Below are positions 10,196 through 22,673 of a stretch of 64,000 bases of DNA, piece after piece. The stretch lies in assembly GCA_019915015.1 (NCBI GenBank), contig JAHBBC010000043.1, positions 143,111 to 207,110 on the forward strand. The letters run 5' to 3'. This stretch comes from Auriscalpium vulgare. Taxonomy: Eukaryota; Basidiomycota; Agaricomycetes; Russulales; Auriscalpiaceae. The notes beneath the pieces are model-generated. The model saw nothing but the letters and a program-made list of their open reading frames with translations, did no database searches and was not told where the DNA came from. Within the stretch, counting starts at the first letter, position 1. Each line of letters opens with the position of its first letter. The translations under genes were made by a program, and so were the position numbers.

Positions 10196-11789
10196 CACCA
10201 TCGCCGGCCTCCAGGTCCTCCGCATCATCAACGAGCCGACCGCCGCCGCCATCGCGTACGGCCTCGACAAGAAGGGCGGCGAGTCGCAGATCATCGTCTA
10301 CGATCTCGGCGGTGGAACCTTCGATGTCTCCCTCCTCTCGATCGACGACGGTGTCTTCGAGGTGCTCGCGACGGCCGGTGACACCCATCTTGGTGGCGAG
10401 GACTTCGACAACCGCATCATGGAGCACTTCATCAAGCTGTACAAGAAGAAGACGGGCACTGACGTCTCCACGAACCTCCGCGCGCTCGGCAAGCTGAAGC
10501 GCGAGGTCGAGAAGGCCAAGCGCACGCTCTCGTCCCAGCAGTCGACGCGCCTGGAGATCGAGTCGTTCGAAGGCGGCAACGACCTCAGCGAGGTGCTCAC
10601 CCGCGCCAAGTTCGAGGAGTTGAACATCGACTTGTTCCGCAAGACGATGCGCCCCGTCGAGCAGGTGCTGAAGGATGCCGGCGTCAAGAAGGATGCTATC
10701 GACGAGGTGAGCATCCTTTCCTTGAGCTTTGGAGACAGAATCTGACTGCTGTGGGACACGTAGGTCGTGCTTGTCGGCGGCTCCACCCGTATCCCGAAGG
10801 TCCAGCAGCTCTTGAAGGAGTACTTCGGAAAGGAGCCCTCGAAGGGCATCAACCCCGATGAGGCTGTCGCCTACGGCGCGGCCGTCCAGGGTGGTATCCT
10901 CTCCGGCGAGGCGGGCACTGAGGACGTCGTCCTCGTCGACGTCAACCCCCTCACGCTCGGCATTGAGACCACCGGCGGTGTCTTCACGAAGCTCATCGGC
11001 CGCAACACCGTCATCCCCACGCGCAAGTCGCAGATGTGAGTGCCAAGTTTTGTGTTCGCGATTACTTGGTGCTTACAATCCGCGATTAGCTTCTCGACTG
11101 CTGCCGACAACCAGCCCACCGTCCTAATCCAAGTATACGAGGGCGAGCGCTCGTTGACGAAGGACAACAACCACCTTGGCAAGTTCGAGCTCACCGGCAT
11201 CCCCCCGGCGCCGCGTGGCGTGCCCCAGATCGAGGTCACCTTCGAGATCGACGCCAACGGCATCATGAAGGTGTCCGCCGCTGACAAGGGAACGTGAGTA
11301 TCCTCGTCTTACTCTCGACGGCGCAGCCCTCTGATATCGAACGTTTTCAGCGGGAAGAGCGAGAGCATCACGATCACGAACGAAAAGGGCCGCCTGACGA
11401 AGGACGACATCGACCGCATGATCCGCGAGGCGGAGGAGTTCGCGTCAGAAGACGACGCGCAGCGCCGCCGCATCGAGGCTCTCAACGCGCTCTCGTCGTT
11501 CGTCTACGGCCTCAAGACGCAAATCGGCGACCAGGAGGGTCTCGGCGGCAAGATCAGCGACTCGGACAAGAAGACGCTTCTCGCGCTCGCGAAGGAGACG
11601 ACGGACTGGATCGACGCGTCCGGCGCTGGCGCCACCGCGGAGGAGCTCGAGGAGAAGCTCGCAGAGGTGCAGGCGGTCGTGAACCCGATCACGGCGAAGA
11701 TTTACGAGAGCGGGGCGGGCGCTGGCGGTGGTTATGCGCCGACAGAGGGCGAGGAGCAGGAGCCGTTCCATAGCCATGACGAGCTGTAG
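9271..11789 (+). CDS. kar2: ER Hsp70 chaperone BiP/Kar2
   Basis: Ten exons encode 677 residues: 9271-9421, 9480-9492, 9553-9567, 9616-9708, 9762-9881, 9931-10003, 10053-10706, 10764-11035, 11090-11293 and 11351-11789. All introns are GT-AG, about 48-58 bp, and keep phase. A signal peptide (hydrophobic core [16 protein letters not shown]) precedes the Hsp70 nucleotide-binding domain: IGIDLGTT assembled across two tiny exons, [13 protein letters not shown], and [13 protein letters not shown]. The substrate-binding domain includes [15 protein letters not shown]. The protein ends in HDEL, the ER retrieval signal. Kar2 drives translocation and folding in the ER lumen and restrains the stress sensor Ire1. 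Length and motifs fit the family fully. Confidence 0.97.
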
Positions 11790-12930
11790 ACGCGTCGTGC
11801 GAGTGGCAGCTGTATCATTATTTTCGCGACTAATAGAAAGGAGTTCTGAAGTCTGCATGGGGCACGGCACTAGTACTGACGTTAGTCGCGTTGACTGCCA
11901 ACGAAAAATGGGAGCCCTCTCCTCGCCCCCCGAAGAACAAACCTTCGCGGCCATCGTACGCTTCCAGCTGAAGACGGGCCGCCTCGGCGGGCACTACCGT
12001 ATAGCAGGCGGGACCTACGTACGTCGCTATCATTTAAAATAGGGACTCAGTACCAGTTTTTACTACTTCAGCTGGTACTTATTACCGTAGTAATTCAATA
12101 GACTGCGTTGTGCTACGGTTCCTGCGTGATGCATTGCCCTGAAACGTTGCAGCCTTTGTCTGGTCCTTGCTAGAAAACCGTCTTGCGATCCCGCCTGCCT
12201 GAATCCTATACTAGGCGTAGTCTTTGTGTGGCTGACCTTGGCACAGAAGATATGGTACCAGACGTCAAACTTCGTTTTCTGTCGTTCCGCGTCCAGGGCC
12301 CGGTGCATTGTCCAGGACTCGGTGCATAAGAGAACGAAGTACTAGTACTGTCTTCTAGCGCGTGCAGATAAGTATATCAGAACATACACGGCGGGCACGC
12401 TCCGGGGCTGTTGTCAGAAACAGCCGAAGAGGCTGTTATTCACATAAGGTGTATACATGGTGCATAGAACATGATCATGGGTAGTGACGCTCGTAGTTTT
12501 GCGGAGTCGGTCAGTAAAGTCGTAAGAAGTCCGTTCGTAATTGTAATGAGGAGTCCGGTGTACAAGTGTCGAAGCGAAAGCAAGACAACAACAAAGCAAG
12601 TGATACACAGCATACGTGGCCCCAAAGCGACGCGCAACAATAGCTACATGAAGCGCAATTAAATGGAATATAGGTAAACATGGATGGCGCAGCGTACGGA
12701 TCGCACAGGCGACTGGGCTACCGCCACGGCACTGGAGACCCAGGGCGGGACGCGGCGACGGCGGGCTTGGGGCGAGGCGTCGGGAACGCATACTGCGGAT
12801 CCGGCGCGCCCTCATCATCAGACGGCTCCGTCTCCACGTCGTAGCGCACTTTCTGCACCGGTCGTCAGCATCGCGCGTGCGATCCGCACCAGCGAAAATA
12901 CGCACCTTCGACGGGCCGCCCGGGGAGATC
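11790..12930. other. Intergenic, no gene seen
   Basis: This is 1.1 kb between two convergent genes. Open frames here lack motifs and codon bias and are not supported. Their 3' untranslated regions must lie here. Confidence 0.5.
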
Positions 12931-14233
12931 TCATGATCGTCGGAGCCTTTGCGCTTGGAGCGAGTCGGCCGCGCCTAGGAGGCCAAACGGGGTCAGCATT
13001 CGCAACACACGCACGGCGCACAGGGCTGCACGTACCACGGGCGACGCAGTCAAATGCGCAGCGAGCCAGGGGACAGCGGGCGCGGGCGCCGCGTGCACGG
13101 GCACGGGCATCGACATCACCAGCGGCGGCGGGCGCATCTGGAACGCCTCCGAACCCGGGCGCACATTCTCTGCAATGCGCGTCAGCACCGACTCGCGCGC
13201 AGCAGCAGCGCACGACGCACCTCCGTCAAACACGAAGCCCGGCGTGGGTCCCGCCGGCGCGGGCGCGGGCGCGGGCGCGAGCGACACGGCGGGCAGCGGG
13301 ACAATGAAGTTCTTGCGCTGCACGCGTGGGGGCTGCGCGGCGCGGTCCTGCGCACGCAGCCGTGCGCACGCGCGCTCCGCGCCCTTGAGCGCGATGTACG
13401 CGTCCTCCTCGCGCAGCCGGGCGTCCTCGACGTCGGCCTCGAGCGCGCGCGCGGCGGCGATGGCCCGGGCAGCGTCCGCCTGCGCGGCGGCGCACCGCGC
13501 ACGGACGGCGGCGAGCTTGCGCATGCTCCTCTCGCGCTGCCACGCGGCCCAGGCAAGGTGCCGCTCGCGCATGTCGAGGTCCGTGCCCCACGGCCAGAGG
13601 GCGTTGCTGTTGCTGTAGGGCATCCTGGGGCGGCGGGTCAGCGGCGACAGCGAGCACGGAACTGGATGCGTACGGGGCGAGGGGCAAGTTCTCCTTGGCG
13701 CTGTTGTGGGACGGCTCGCGCGCGGCGCGAGGCGCTCGCTTCGAATCGGACGCCTGGGCGGACTGCTTGTCGGCGGGCAGCTGCGCGTGCGCGGGACGGG
13801 GTGCTGGCGGCGGCGCGTCCGCCCTACTCTTCTCCTCGCGTCGCTGTGCGCGCGCGTCTGGCGACATGGAGCGAGGAACTGGGCTCGAGGCGGGCTGGGG
13901 CATGTCGAGGGGGATCGGCGACAGGAGCTGCGCGTCCTCGTCCTCCACGATCGGCTCACCCTCCGCAATGGTGCCCTTCATGGCCCGGGGGCACAGGCCA
14001 AGGCGCAGCGGCGCGCGGGGCCGCCGCTTGGACGGCCGCGGCTCGGGGGTGTCGCGCGCCAGCTGCATCTCCAACAGCCGTTTGGTGGTATTGAGGGCGG
14101 CGACGCGCATGATTTTGAGTATGTCGGCTAATCTGCGCTCCTTCTCTTCTCGGCTTGCGAAGAAGGGTTGGGCCTGCGGCGTGACGGGCCTGGCATCGGA
14201 CATGGGATAGTCGAGGTACAATTCCTGGGACAT
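12931..14233 (-). CDS. Unrecognised protein with charged N-terminus and coiled coil
   Basis: Two exons (14233-13674 and 13624-12931) with a 49 bp GT-AG intron containing CTGAC encode 417 residues, starting MSQELYLDYPMSDARPVTP. The N-terminal half is basic and proline-rich, with LADILKIMRVAALNTTKRLL and a cluster RPSKRRPRAP that could be a nuclear signal. Residues of about 195-290 are rich in Ala, Arg, Glu and Trp and are predicted by eye to form a long coiled coil (WAAWQRERSMRKLAAVRARC). The C-terminus is Ala/Pro-rich. I recognise no family. The good intron and continuous frame argue that it is real. The 3' end could hide another intron. Confidence 0.6.
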
Positions 14234-16690
14234 CTTGAGATATTAGCCTGCTGGCGCGTATAGGGTAGTATGTCGTGAGGGACGAGCGAGAGTGAAGAGA
14301 CAGAAGCAGACTGTGCGTGAATGGTCTGGCTATGATGTCTATGTGGAACACGCCAGCGTGCGGGAGAAGGGATGAGGGGAAAGTAGAGGAGACGAGGACC
14401 AGTCGTAGAGAGCAGTCCCCATTTCGCGTTATAAAAGGGCAAGAACAACGCAAGACAACAAGGCGCGAGCCGAGCGTCTTTATTGTGTTTGCAGCCCGTA
14501 TCGCGATCGCGGCCTTTGAGGCTACTGGTCAAAGAACATGGCAGAAAGGCCACGTGGCCCGCCACTTCGCATACTTAGCCGGACCCAAGTTCTGCCCTTC
14601 CCCGTGAGCAAAAGGCGACCAGTATGCGAGCACATCCTTACCGGCGCGCGTGGTGGCTTCGAAGAGGAACGGGAGAACCGTGGCCCCCGGCAGCGGCTGG
14701 GATGGCCCTGGCTTATGTCAGCGAGACGGCCTTCAGAGCGACCTTGTCCAGCGTCGCGAAGGCGTCCAAAGTTGTAGGCTCTTGTGGATCCCCCTTCACG
14801 TCGTGACAGGCACTTTTCGCATGTGGCGCTTGCCCAGGGACACTGATCTGATGGCAATTTTCCGAAGCGCTGGACTGTCCGTCGCACAGGTCCTTAGCTC
14901 TCTTATTGTCCTTGTAAGGTGCTGTTACGCGCATGACGCTACGAGCTTTTTGTTGTTCTCACTTCTCCGGGTACCGGCTGTCATGTGCACTCGGAGTATA
15001 AGCCGAGACGCGCGAGCTGGCGACGCACAACATCGATGCGTCTCCGAGAATAATAGAGGCAAAGCCGGTTCCGGGGCGCGGGCCGACCGCTCGTTCATCT
15101 CTCATGAGCTTTGCCCCGTATAGCGCGAGCAGGCGAGGGACTTCCTCACGGCCACCCGCACTGCGAAGAGGAGAAGGTACCATGGAGTATGCAGGGCAGC
15201 AGATTCCGCAGGTCGGACGGGACGCTGTATCGCTGCATCGAACCGTGGCCACCGCGTGAGCGAGTGGCGCGTCCCCGGCCTCCTTGCATCCATATCCAGC
15301 GAGCCCACGTCGTAGTCGAAAGCAAGCAAGGATCACCGACATCTATCACCGACAAGCAAAGAAAGCAACGTTAACGACGAAATTCCCGATCAATCGATCA
15401 AAGAACTGAGAAGACACATGTGCGTTCTGTTCTCGCGGTCCAGCGCGCCCAGTTGCGGCGGTGTCCACGGGGAAGCCGCAGGCGCCGTCGCGTCCCGTAT
15501 TGAAGGCGTGGCGCACAGCCTGTTGCTGTTGCGTTCATCTTGACTCTTAACGCACATGAGCAAGGCTAACCTGCGTCAAGTCCAAAGACGCGGTCAGCCG
15601 AGAGATACCGAAATAAGAAGGAACTCGTACCATCGACGAGCAGCTTGCATTGGATGAGCGCCGCCGTGCTCGAGTCTCAGCCGCGCCGCATCTTTCACCG
15701 TTGCGCGCGTGCCCAGAACGTTGAGCAGGTTCGCCGGAGTGCAGCAGTGCTATACGCTCGGCCTGCATGATGCTCGAGATCGAATAGCAGTTGCCCGCCC
15801 TCTGCGTCGTTAGACAGTCAGTGAGCGGCAGATTATGTGAAGGGTGGCGCACGTACAGGGAGGGAAACAGAGATGGCGCTCTATCGGCCCGCAGTTAAAG
15901 GTATGAGGATGGACAGGTCCTGCAGGACACACATCAGCATCTTTCTCTGCGCGTGAATGGCAACAGGAGAAGACGTACGGGCTAGCTGGCTCTGCCAGAA
16001 CATGGGACGCGAGCGGGTCGCACCACTAGGTGCGGAGCGCGCGGGCGGGGTACATGCGTGGCGGGCGTGGGTTGAGGAAGACGGCGACGCGGTGGAGATG
16101 CCTTCAGATGAAGTCAGCGGGCGTAGTCCATCGGATCCTGCCTCCTCGCGCACGAAGACAGATTCGTGAGACTGAAACGTGCAGGCCGATATACGAAAAT
16201 CTCTTGTATGTACAGAGACACGCCACACGGACAAGGAGAAACAGCTCTTTGTGTTGGAGAGACGGGTATCCGTCTGGCTTGGAGGGACTGGTCGTGTCTG
16301 ATAGAGCACCTGCTGCGACATATGACTGAGTATGCACCTCGGGTGAATGAGCGACTCATAGAGCGCCATCTACAGATAATGGTCAAGTAAGTGGACAGAT
16401 CTCGTGGGATGTCACATACCAAAAGCGTTGCGCATACGAGCCATTGGCCTAGCGCGACACACGTCTTCGCTGGTACGCAACGACGGGCTCCACCGGCAGT
16501 CGAGCAGGACGAACCGTTTCGCCGGCCAACTCGGCCATCGGGCGCTCCACTTGCTTTGACGGTGCAGAATGGCGACGAGAGGGATGGAAGCAAAGCAATG
16601 CAATCGTAGATATGTGACCGACTCTTCGAAGATGAGACCGTCTGTTGACGGTCTTTGACGGCAGAAGGGGAGGCTTGTTGGACTGCATGC
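14234..16690. other. Intergenic, no gene seen
   Basis: This is 2.4 kb without a gene I can support. Several 60-160 codon frames overlap on both strands without motifs or coherent splice sites. Confidence 0.45.
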
Positions 16691-16880
16691 CAAAGTTGAG
16701 GGCATGCTACACAGAACCCTTTTGGAACCCTTAATACGCAGTCGCATCTGACTACAGCATGGAAAACTCACCAAGCAGCCAAAGCGTCGAGGCCGTGCCC
16801 GCAATCGTAAGGGTCTGCCGTACCGTCAGCGCTGCACCACTTGAGAGCTATATTACTTTCAGGCATAGATTGGATAGCAG
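16690..16880 (-). pseudogene. Protein disulfide isomerase remnant upstream of NLR-A
   Basis: On the minus strand LKWCSADGTADPYDCGHG then LDALAA is read just before a GGTGAG donor-like site. This matches the end of a fungal ERp38/TigA-type PDI thioredoxin domain (pattern LKWF-ADG...GGRDLDALAAF). Only about 35 residues are recognisable. The same relic lies upstream of NLR-B at 38440-38690, also transcribed away from the NLR gene, so it belongs to the duplicated segment. Confidence 0.55.
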
Positions 16881-17169
16881 CAATCGACAGTGGCACCGTT
16901 CTTCGATCCCAATATTGGCTTTCCAGGTGCCAGGCGTGTCACCGACGTGGAGTGCCGTCTGCGGTTGAGGGTCTTCTGTGGGCGGTTGACGGTTGGGGGT
17001 GGCGATTACATGTTTGGCCACGTGGCTCATCTGGCGCGCTATCGATGGCCTTCGCAACTTGTCCTCTCCCGCCACATCAAGTGTTGGAAAATGCTACCAA
17101 AGTCCCTCCTGTCCAAAGTTCGGAAGCCCGTCAGGCTGCGCAGCCAAACTGTTTCATCAGAGGGTGAGA

Positions 17170-19450
17170 CACCAGCAGTCGAGGATGTCCCGGAAGGCTC
17201 ATATCAGAACAGATCAGCATGACATCAATAGCAAGATGTCTCCAGTTGGCAGCCCGAGACAAGCTCGCGAGGACTATACATTGTCCACGCATCTTGCTGT
17301 ATTGAAGGAGATCGGAGAGATCGCGGCAAATGTGCCATATATCAAGGGTGTAGCGGGAGTTCTCTTGAGGGTTGCTGAGATAAGGGAGGTGAGTAGCTCT
17401 GAGTCTCATCAACAAGAGCTATATCTCATGTAGGGATACACAGCGATCTGTCATTTATGATGACAGTTGCGATGAAATAATGGAAGACCTTGCTAGAGCT
17501 GCTGAGATGGTGGCTCATGCATTTCAGTGGTGTACCCCAGGCTCCAATGCAAACCTGCTTGATGCAAACACAATGCCTGCTGATCTGATTGATCTTCTTC
17601 AATCCCTCAGACAGTGAGTGCTATTTGTTGCTGTTAGCTAGCCTGATAATCACAAGGCTGCTTTGGCATTTCAGAGAATTAGACAAGATCAAAGACCACA
17701 TGATCTTATTAGAGTCTTATAATCAATCCAGAATAACCAGAATTCAAAAGACTTTGTTTCACTCAGCCATGTTGGATAAAACACAGAGGTGTAGTAGAAC
17801 TCTCAAAGAAGTTCTTGAAGCTACAAAAGTAAAGTTCTTCAAATAGCTATTGTTATAGGATCCTAACAATCTCTGCAGAGTGCTCTGATTATGCATATCG
17901 GTTTTAATTCCAATGCAGCATCAAGTCAAGTAAGTCATATGATATATGTGTTTTCTGGGACTAAATAGTGGACCTGTGCAGACTAGTCATCTAGGTTTGA
18001 GGTGTTTATCACACACAATGCCCACCTTGTGTCTTGCTAATACTCTTATGATAGACCAAATATGTCACTTCCCCCATTACCTCAAGGTTTCTGTGGGAGA
18101 ACTTTTGAGGTTGAAAAAATTGTGTCTATAATCATCTCAGCATCACCTTCAGCAAAAATAACAATAACAGGCCCTGGCGGTGTAGGCAAAACTGCAGTAG
18201 CTCTGGGTGTTCTACATCATGCAGATATCAAGAAGAAATTCAAGGAGAATATATATTTCGTGTCTTGTGAATCATGCACTACAGTCAGTCTGCTACTGGC
18301 AAAATTGGCTCAGATATTTGATGTTATATGTGAAAATGAACAACTTGTGGAATCACATGTTCTTTCTTATCTTAACAAAGGCTCTGATTGCTTAATCACC
18401 TTAGACAACTTTGAAACACTCTGGGAACAAAATGCATCACAAAGAAGTCAAACTGAGTCGTTATTGAAAAAGATGGTGGAGGTGCCTGGTATAACTCTAC
18501 TAGTGACTATAAGAGGAACAGAAAGACCTTCTTGTGTGAATTGGACAGAGCCAACATTGCCACCTCTTGAGCCAGTCAGCATTCAAGTATCAATAGAACT
18601 ATTCAAGAATATTTCTGGAAAATGGGACAAGTATGCAGATCAATTATTAAAGGCTATAGATGGTCTACCATTGGCAGTGACATTGATAGCCTACCTTGCT
18701 CAATCTACAAATTGTCATGATCTGTGGTGTCTCTGGCAAAAGAATCAGACTGGGTTACTTGAGCGTGATAAAACCCATCGTCTAACAAGTGTAGATGTCT
18801 CTATACATTTATCAATCAGTGGCAGTAGAATAAACAATTCACCAGACTCTTTGAGATTACTAAGCATGGTGTGCATGTTGCCTCAGGGGCTTGACATGTC
18901 TAAGAACATGAAGCTTCAAAAGTACTTCCCCAATATGCCAGATTTTGATATTTTGATGATACCACTAAAGACCAGTGGAGTAGTCTATTCAACACCCCAA
19001 AACTTTTTAAATGTCCATTCACTGATACGTGCTTATTGTCAGAGTTACCATCCATGTTCACAAGAAGACAAGGTGTCATTGGCTGAGTACTATATCAAAT
19101 TGGCAACAACAAGTCATGTAGGGCAAGACAGCATATTTCATGAGCAAGTTTCCCAACTGGAAAACATGTATGTCTTATTTTATGACTTGCTCCAAGGGAC
19201 ACCTTGGCCTTCGTTGATAAGCGCTGCATTGGAATTTTCATTCTTTGCCTGTTGTGTGGGCTCATTCTCAGATCAACTGCTTGTTTTGGTTGAGGAGCAC
19301 TGCAATGCTATTTCAAATAAGGAACATATCAAGTTGTATACAGTATGGGGCAGATGTTGCAGCCGTACAGATCAGTTTGAGATGGGAGAAAGGATGTATG
19401 CAAAGGCAAAAGACTTGGCTGAATTATATGAAGACTACAGCAGTATAGGA
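17170..19450 (+). repeat. Inverted near-identical tract, NLR-A arm
   Basis: Position x here corresponds to 54760-x on the minus strand of the NLR-B arm. Exons and introns match base for base wherever I compared them, with two amino-acid changes seen near 19.28-19.37 kb. Upstream of about 17170 identity drops to an estimated 75-85%, and it drops sharply after about 19450. Confidence 0.8.
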
Positions 19451-20620
19451 AATATAATAGTACGTATGGCAAAACTAAAAACTAGTAGAGAGAACTGCAA
19501 AGACGCAATTGAGATGTATCAAGAGGCACTCAAGATGCACAAGCTTGCCAATGACACTGAGGGTCAAGCTGATGACTATCTTTGTATTGGACGAGTCTGT
19601 TATGAAGTATATGACCTATCTCAAGCCAAACAATATTGCAATAAAGCATTGGAAATGTACAAGATTTTGTCCAATACTGATGGACAAAGCTATGCATGGA
19701 AGCTTCTTGGGGATTTATCATTTTGTGAAAAACAAAATGATAAAGCATATATCTGTTTTGAAGAGGCTTTGAAGTTGGGAAGACACAATCATAATTTTTA
19801 TCTAGAAGGAAGAACATTAGAAAGTATTGGCATGATTTTCTCTTCACAGGGGAGGTTTGCTGAGGCTGAGGAGAGTCTGCAGACAGCCTTCAAGATACAA
19901 ATGAGGATTAAAGATAGCATTGGACAAGGATGTGCACTTGATGCATTAGGGAAAATGTATCTAGCACAAAACAAGCTTGATGATGCAAAACAGTGCTTTG
20001 AAAGAGCATTAGAATGTCACAAATTTAGAGATGATAAAACATGTCAAGCATATTCCATCCAATCATTGGCTAGTGTTGTAGCATGCCAAAGAGACAACAA
20101 CAGTGCTGTTGCTTTATACAAAAAGGCATATGATATGCATGGGAGTGTTGAAGACTTGGATGGTCAAGGATCTGATCTTGAAAGACTGGCAGCATTTTAT
20201 TATTCCCTCAAAGAATATGAGGATGCTAAACAATACTGGCAACAAGCCCTAAAGATTGCACAAAATACAAATAATAAATTTGAAGAATCACATGTTCTCT
20301 ATCTGCTGGGAAAAACATGTTACAATATGAGGCAATACACTGAGTCTAGACAATACTGGGAGCTTTCTCTGCAAGAGAGTTCACATGTTAAATTTGCAAG
20401 GTGTGAAGGCTCTGTCTTAGAATGTTTAGCAGATCTAGAAATCATTTATGACAATTCAGTGCAAGCAATTGAATTATATGAAAGAGCACGTCAAGCATTT
20501 CAAACAGCAGACTTTTCCACAGGTCAAGAAAGGGTGTTAGCAAGTTTGGCTGGGATACATTTAGATCAAGGTCAAACTGAAAAGGCCAAAGAATACTATA
20601 AACTTTTGAGCATTGTATAA
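17236..20620 (+). CDS. NLR-A: NLR-like STAND NTPase with TPR array
   Basis: Six exons (17236-17388, 17444-17613, 17675-17828, 17879-17929, 17982-18001, 18055-20620) encode 1037 residues. The N-terminal 180 residues (VLKEIGEIAANVPYIKGVAG) resemble the helical-bundle (MLKL/HeLo-like) regions of agaricomycete NLRs; this is inference. The NTPase has Walker A GPGGVGKT at 222-229, Walker B LITLDNFET near 296, sensor LLVTIRG and the GLPLAV motif. From about residue 640 to the end lie tandem TPRs of about 40 residues (DAIEMYQEALKMHKLANDTE). Such proteins are thought to act in non-self recognition and regulated cell death. The large exon is AT-rich and intronless, unlike the neighbours. The start could be an upstream in-frame Met. 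B is the inverted near-duplicate; C is a relative. Confidence 0.85.
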
Positions 20621-21129
20621 GATAGTAATACAGTGGTTTGGTACTTGCATATTGTAAGGCAGACAGCCATCACCATAGGGCAATGGTGTAAGGGATGTAA
20701 ATGTAGGTGGGCATGTATTGCAGTGGAGTAGCAGACTGAAGGTTGCTACACAAGTGTAAGAGGGTGTGAGGACAGGACACACTAGCAGCACAGGGCATCA
20801 TTGATGTGACCGGGATTTCCGTCATGTGCTTAGTCCCTAGACACCAGTAGGTTGCAAAAGATTTTTTGTTCAATATGTACACTCTAGTATTCAAATTGTC
20901 GTCCCTCTTGTGGACATCTGTACTACAATCATTATCCATTTTTCTTCTTTCTTTTTGTTTGTGTCTTGTTGCCATCTGCGTCCTCCTCCACAACATATCA
21001 AGCAAGTCAGGCAACTCAGGTGGACTCACCACAAGATCAAATCAGCAGACACTGATACGCCTGGTTCTACGCTGAGCGGGGATTTCACCTCAATTTTCAA
21101 ACTTTTGTCAAGTCCATATGCAGTGTAAC
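20621..21129. other. Intergenic, no gene seen
   Basis: This is the 3' flank of NLR-A. It is not similar by eye to the 3' flank of NLR-B. Confidence 0.4.
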
Positions 21130-22060
21130 ACTGATGGGCGTCCAACCGGTAGTGAGGCGGATATATATTGATATCCACTCCTCAGAGCGCAGTAATGGAC
21201 GTATCGATTTGAGGGAGTCAGTCAGGGTCCCGAGACTACGCACAGCAAATCCTGCTCGGTGCACGAGTGGGACACAGCGACTTGGACTTGGATCGGAGGG
21301 CACAAGAGGCTAGGGGAGAGGACAATAGCGCGCGGGCTAGACACAACACGGATCACCGAAATGATGTAGTGCTGGAGACGCGACGGGCGAGCTCCCAAGA
21401 ATGTGTCACGGAAGCTAGGAATGTCGGAGGGGATGCGAGGACCATTTCAAAAGTTGAAGGGGAGTTACGCAGCGGTGGCAATGGTTGGGGGAATATTTGA
21501 AGATGAGAGGGTCGAAGTACGAGGCGGTGGTGAAGGAACAGAGGGGCGTATATAAGCCTGATCTCTGCGTTGAAGGTGCGGGTGTCGAAGGAGAGATTGG
21601 TGAGACGTAGGGAGATTTCGAAAGGCGAGAGGGGATTTGTTGAGGGTCGTGGTATTGATATTCGTACTGATATTGCGGCGTGGTATTGGGTCGAAGTTCG
21701 TGCATCTAAGAGCTTAGAGCAACAGTTTGTGGTGAAGTCAGACCACTTCAGAGGCTCTTTTGAGATCCTGAGTACGAGGGGGAATAGGAACTTGTTATTT
21801 TGTCTTCGAGCGACTCAGAACTATTTGTACGACAATCGAGTCAGAATCCGTATCATACGGACGTTGACATAGGAAGACAAATACGATCTAAACACGGAAG
21901 ATGTGGGTCAGATATCACAGGGAGTACAAGGTGGACACGGGGGAGTGAGTATACGAGGGATGTGGCAAGAGAGGATCGTTGAATTAAGGTATAGTTTAGG
22001 TTTAGTTCCGACTTACGATCGCCGCTAGGGGGCGAAGTGCAAAACGCGCGGCTAGCGCTA
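21130..22060 (+). mobile_element. LTR-like repeat R1, copy 1
   Basis: The repeat starts TGATGGGCGTCC. It contains a TATA box in CGTATATAAGCCTGATCTC near 21549, as in an LTR promoter, and is found three times in the window. Copy 1 can be aligned with the inverted copy 3 to GCGCGGCTA near 22055. It is read as a solo or fragmentary LTR. The family is not identified and the true 3' end is uncertain. Confidence 0.55.
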
Positions 22061-22673
22061 GATCGTAAGGCGCTATCAGTGTATCGTAATGTCGAGTGAG
22101 GTATCCGATGTATTCCGAGTGTAAATTGAAGGGAGGGACGTACAACGGGCGGTCTTGGCTCGCTGTGTAGCGCTCCTGCCTATCTCGGAAGGCTGTGGAT
22201 TAATATAGGCGGGACCGTATCGTAGATCAAGATGTGGGGGATATTGAGGAATCGGGGGACACAGAAGGGAAGCTTGATTGACAGCGGCGCATCACGGCGG
22301 GGAAGGTTGTGGCGTGTGGATTTGAGTTAGATAGTCACTGTGTGACTGCTGTGCGGGGCTGTAGGATTGTGGCGTGTGGCTTGGGGCGCCTGGTGGGGTG
22401 TCAAGGGTGCTGCGCAATGTCGGGACACTCTGGGAACGTGGTGGGAGGCGATTGCGATATGTCTAGAGCTGAGGGCAACAAGGGGATGTGTGTGCGAGAC
22501 ATCACAACGTGTGCACAGAGTGATGGGGACTGGATATGAACATCTTGATGGCTTGGGAAGTGCGTAAACATGACTTGGGGACTTGTGCGGTCATCTGGCA
22601 AAGCTTGGAGGGTAGAGAATTGATGGAAACGTCAAGGGGTATGGGCCTGTGTTGCTACAAGTGGGCTAGCGTT
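22061..22673. other. Transposon-nest sequence, no gene seen
   Basis: This is AT/GT-rich, purine-biased sequence between two R1 copies with no supported coding region. It may be the internal part or a relic of the same element. Confidence 0.35.

Noticed and set aside
12414..12905. 163-codon minus-strand frame
   Set aside because: Composition is arginine-rich shadow coding with no motifs; not supported.
15881..16593. Overlapping 160-codon minus-strand frames
   Set aside because: Two overlapping frames of similar length without motifs; typical of GC-rich non-coding DNA.
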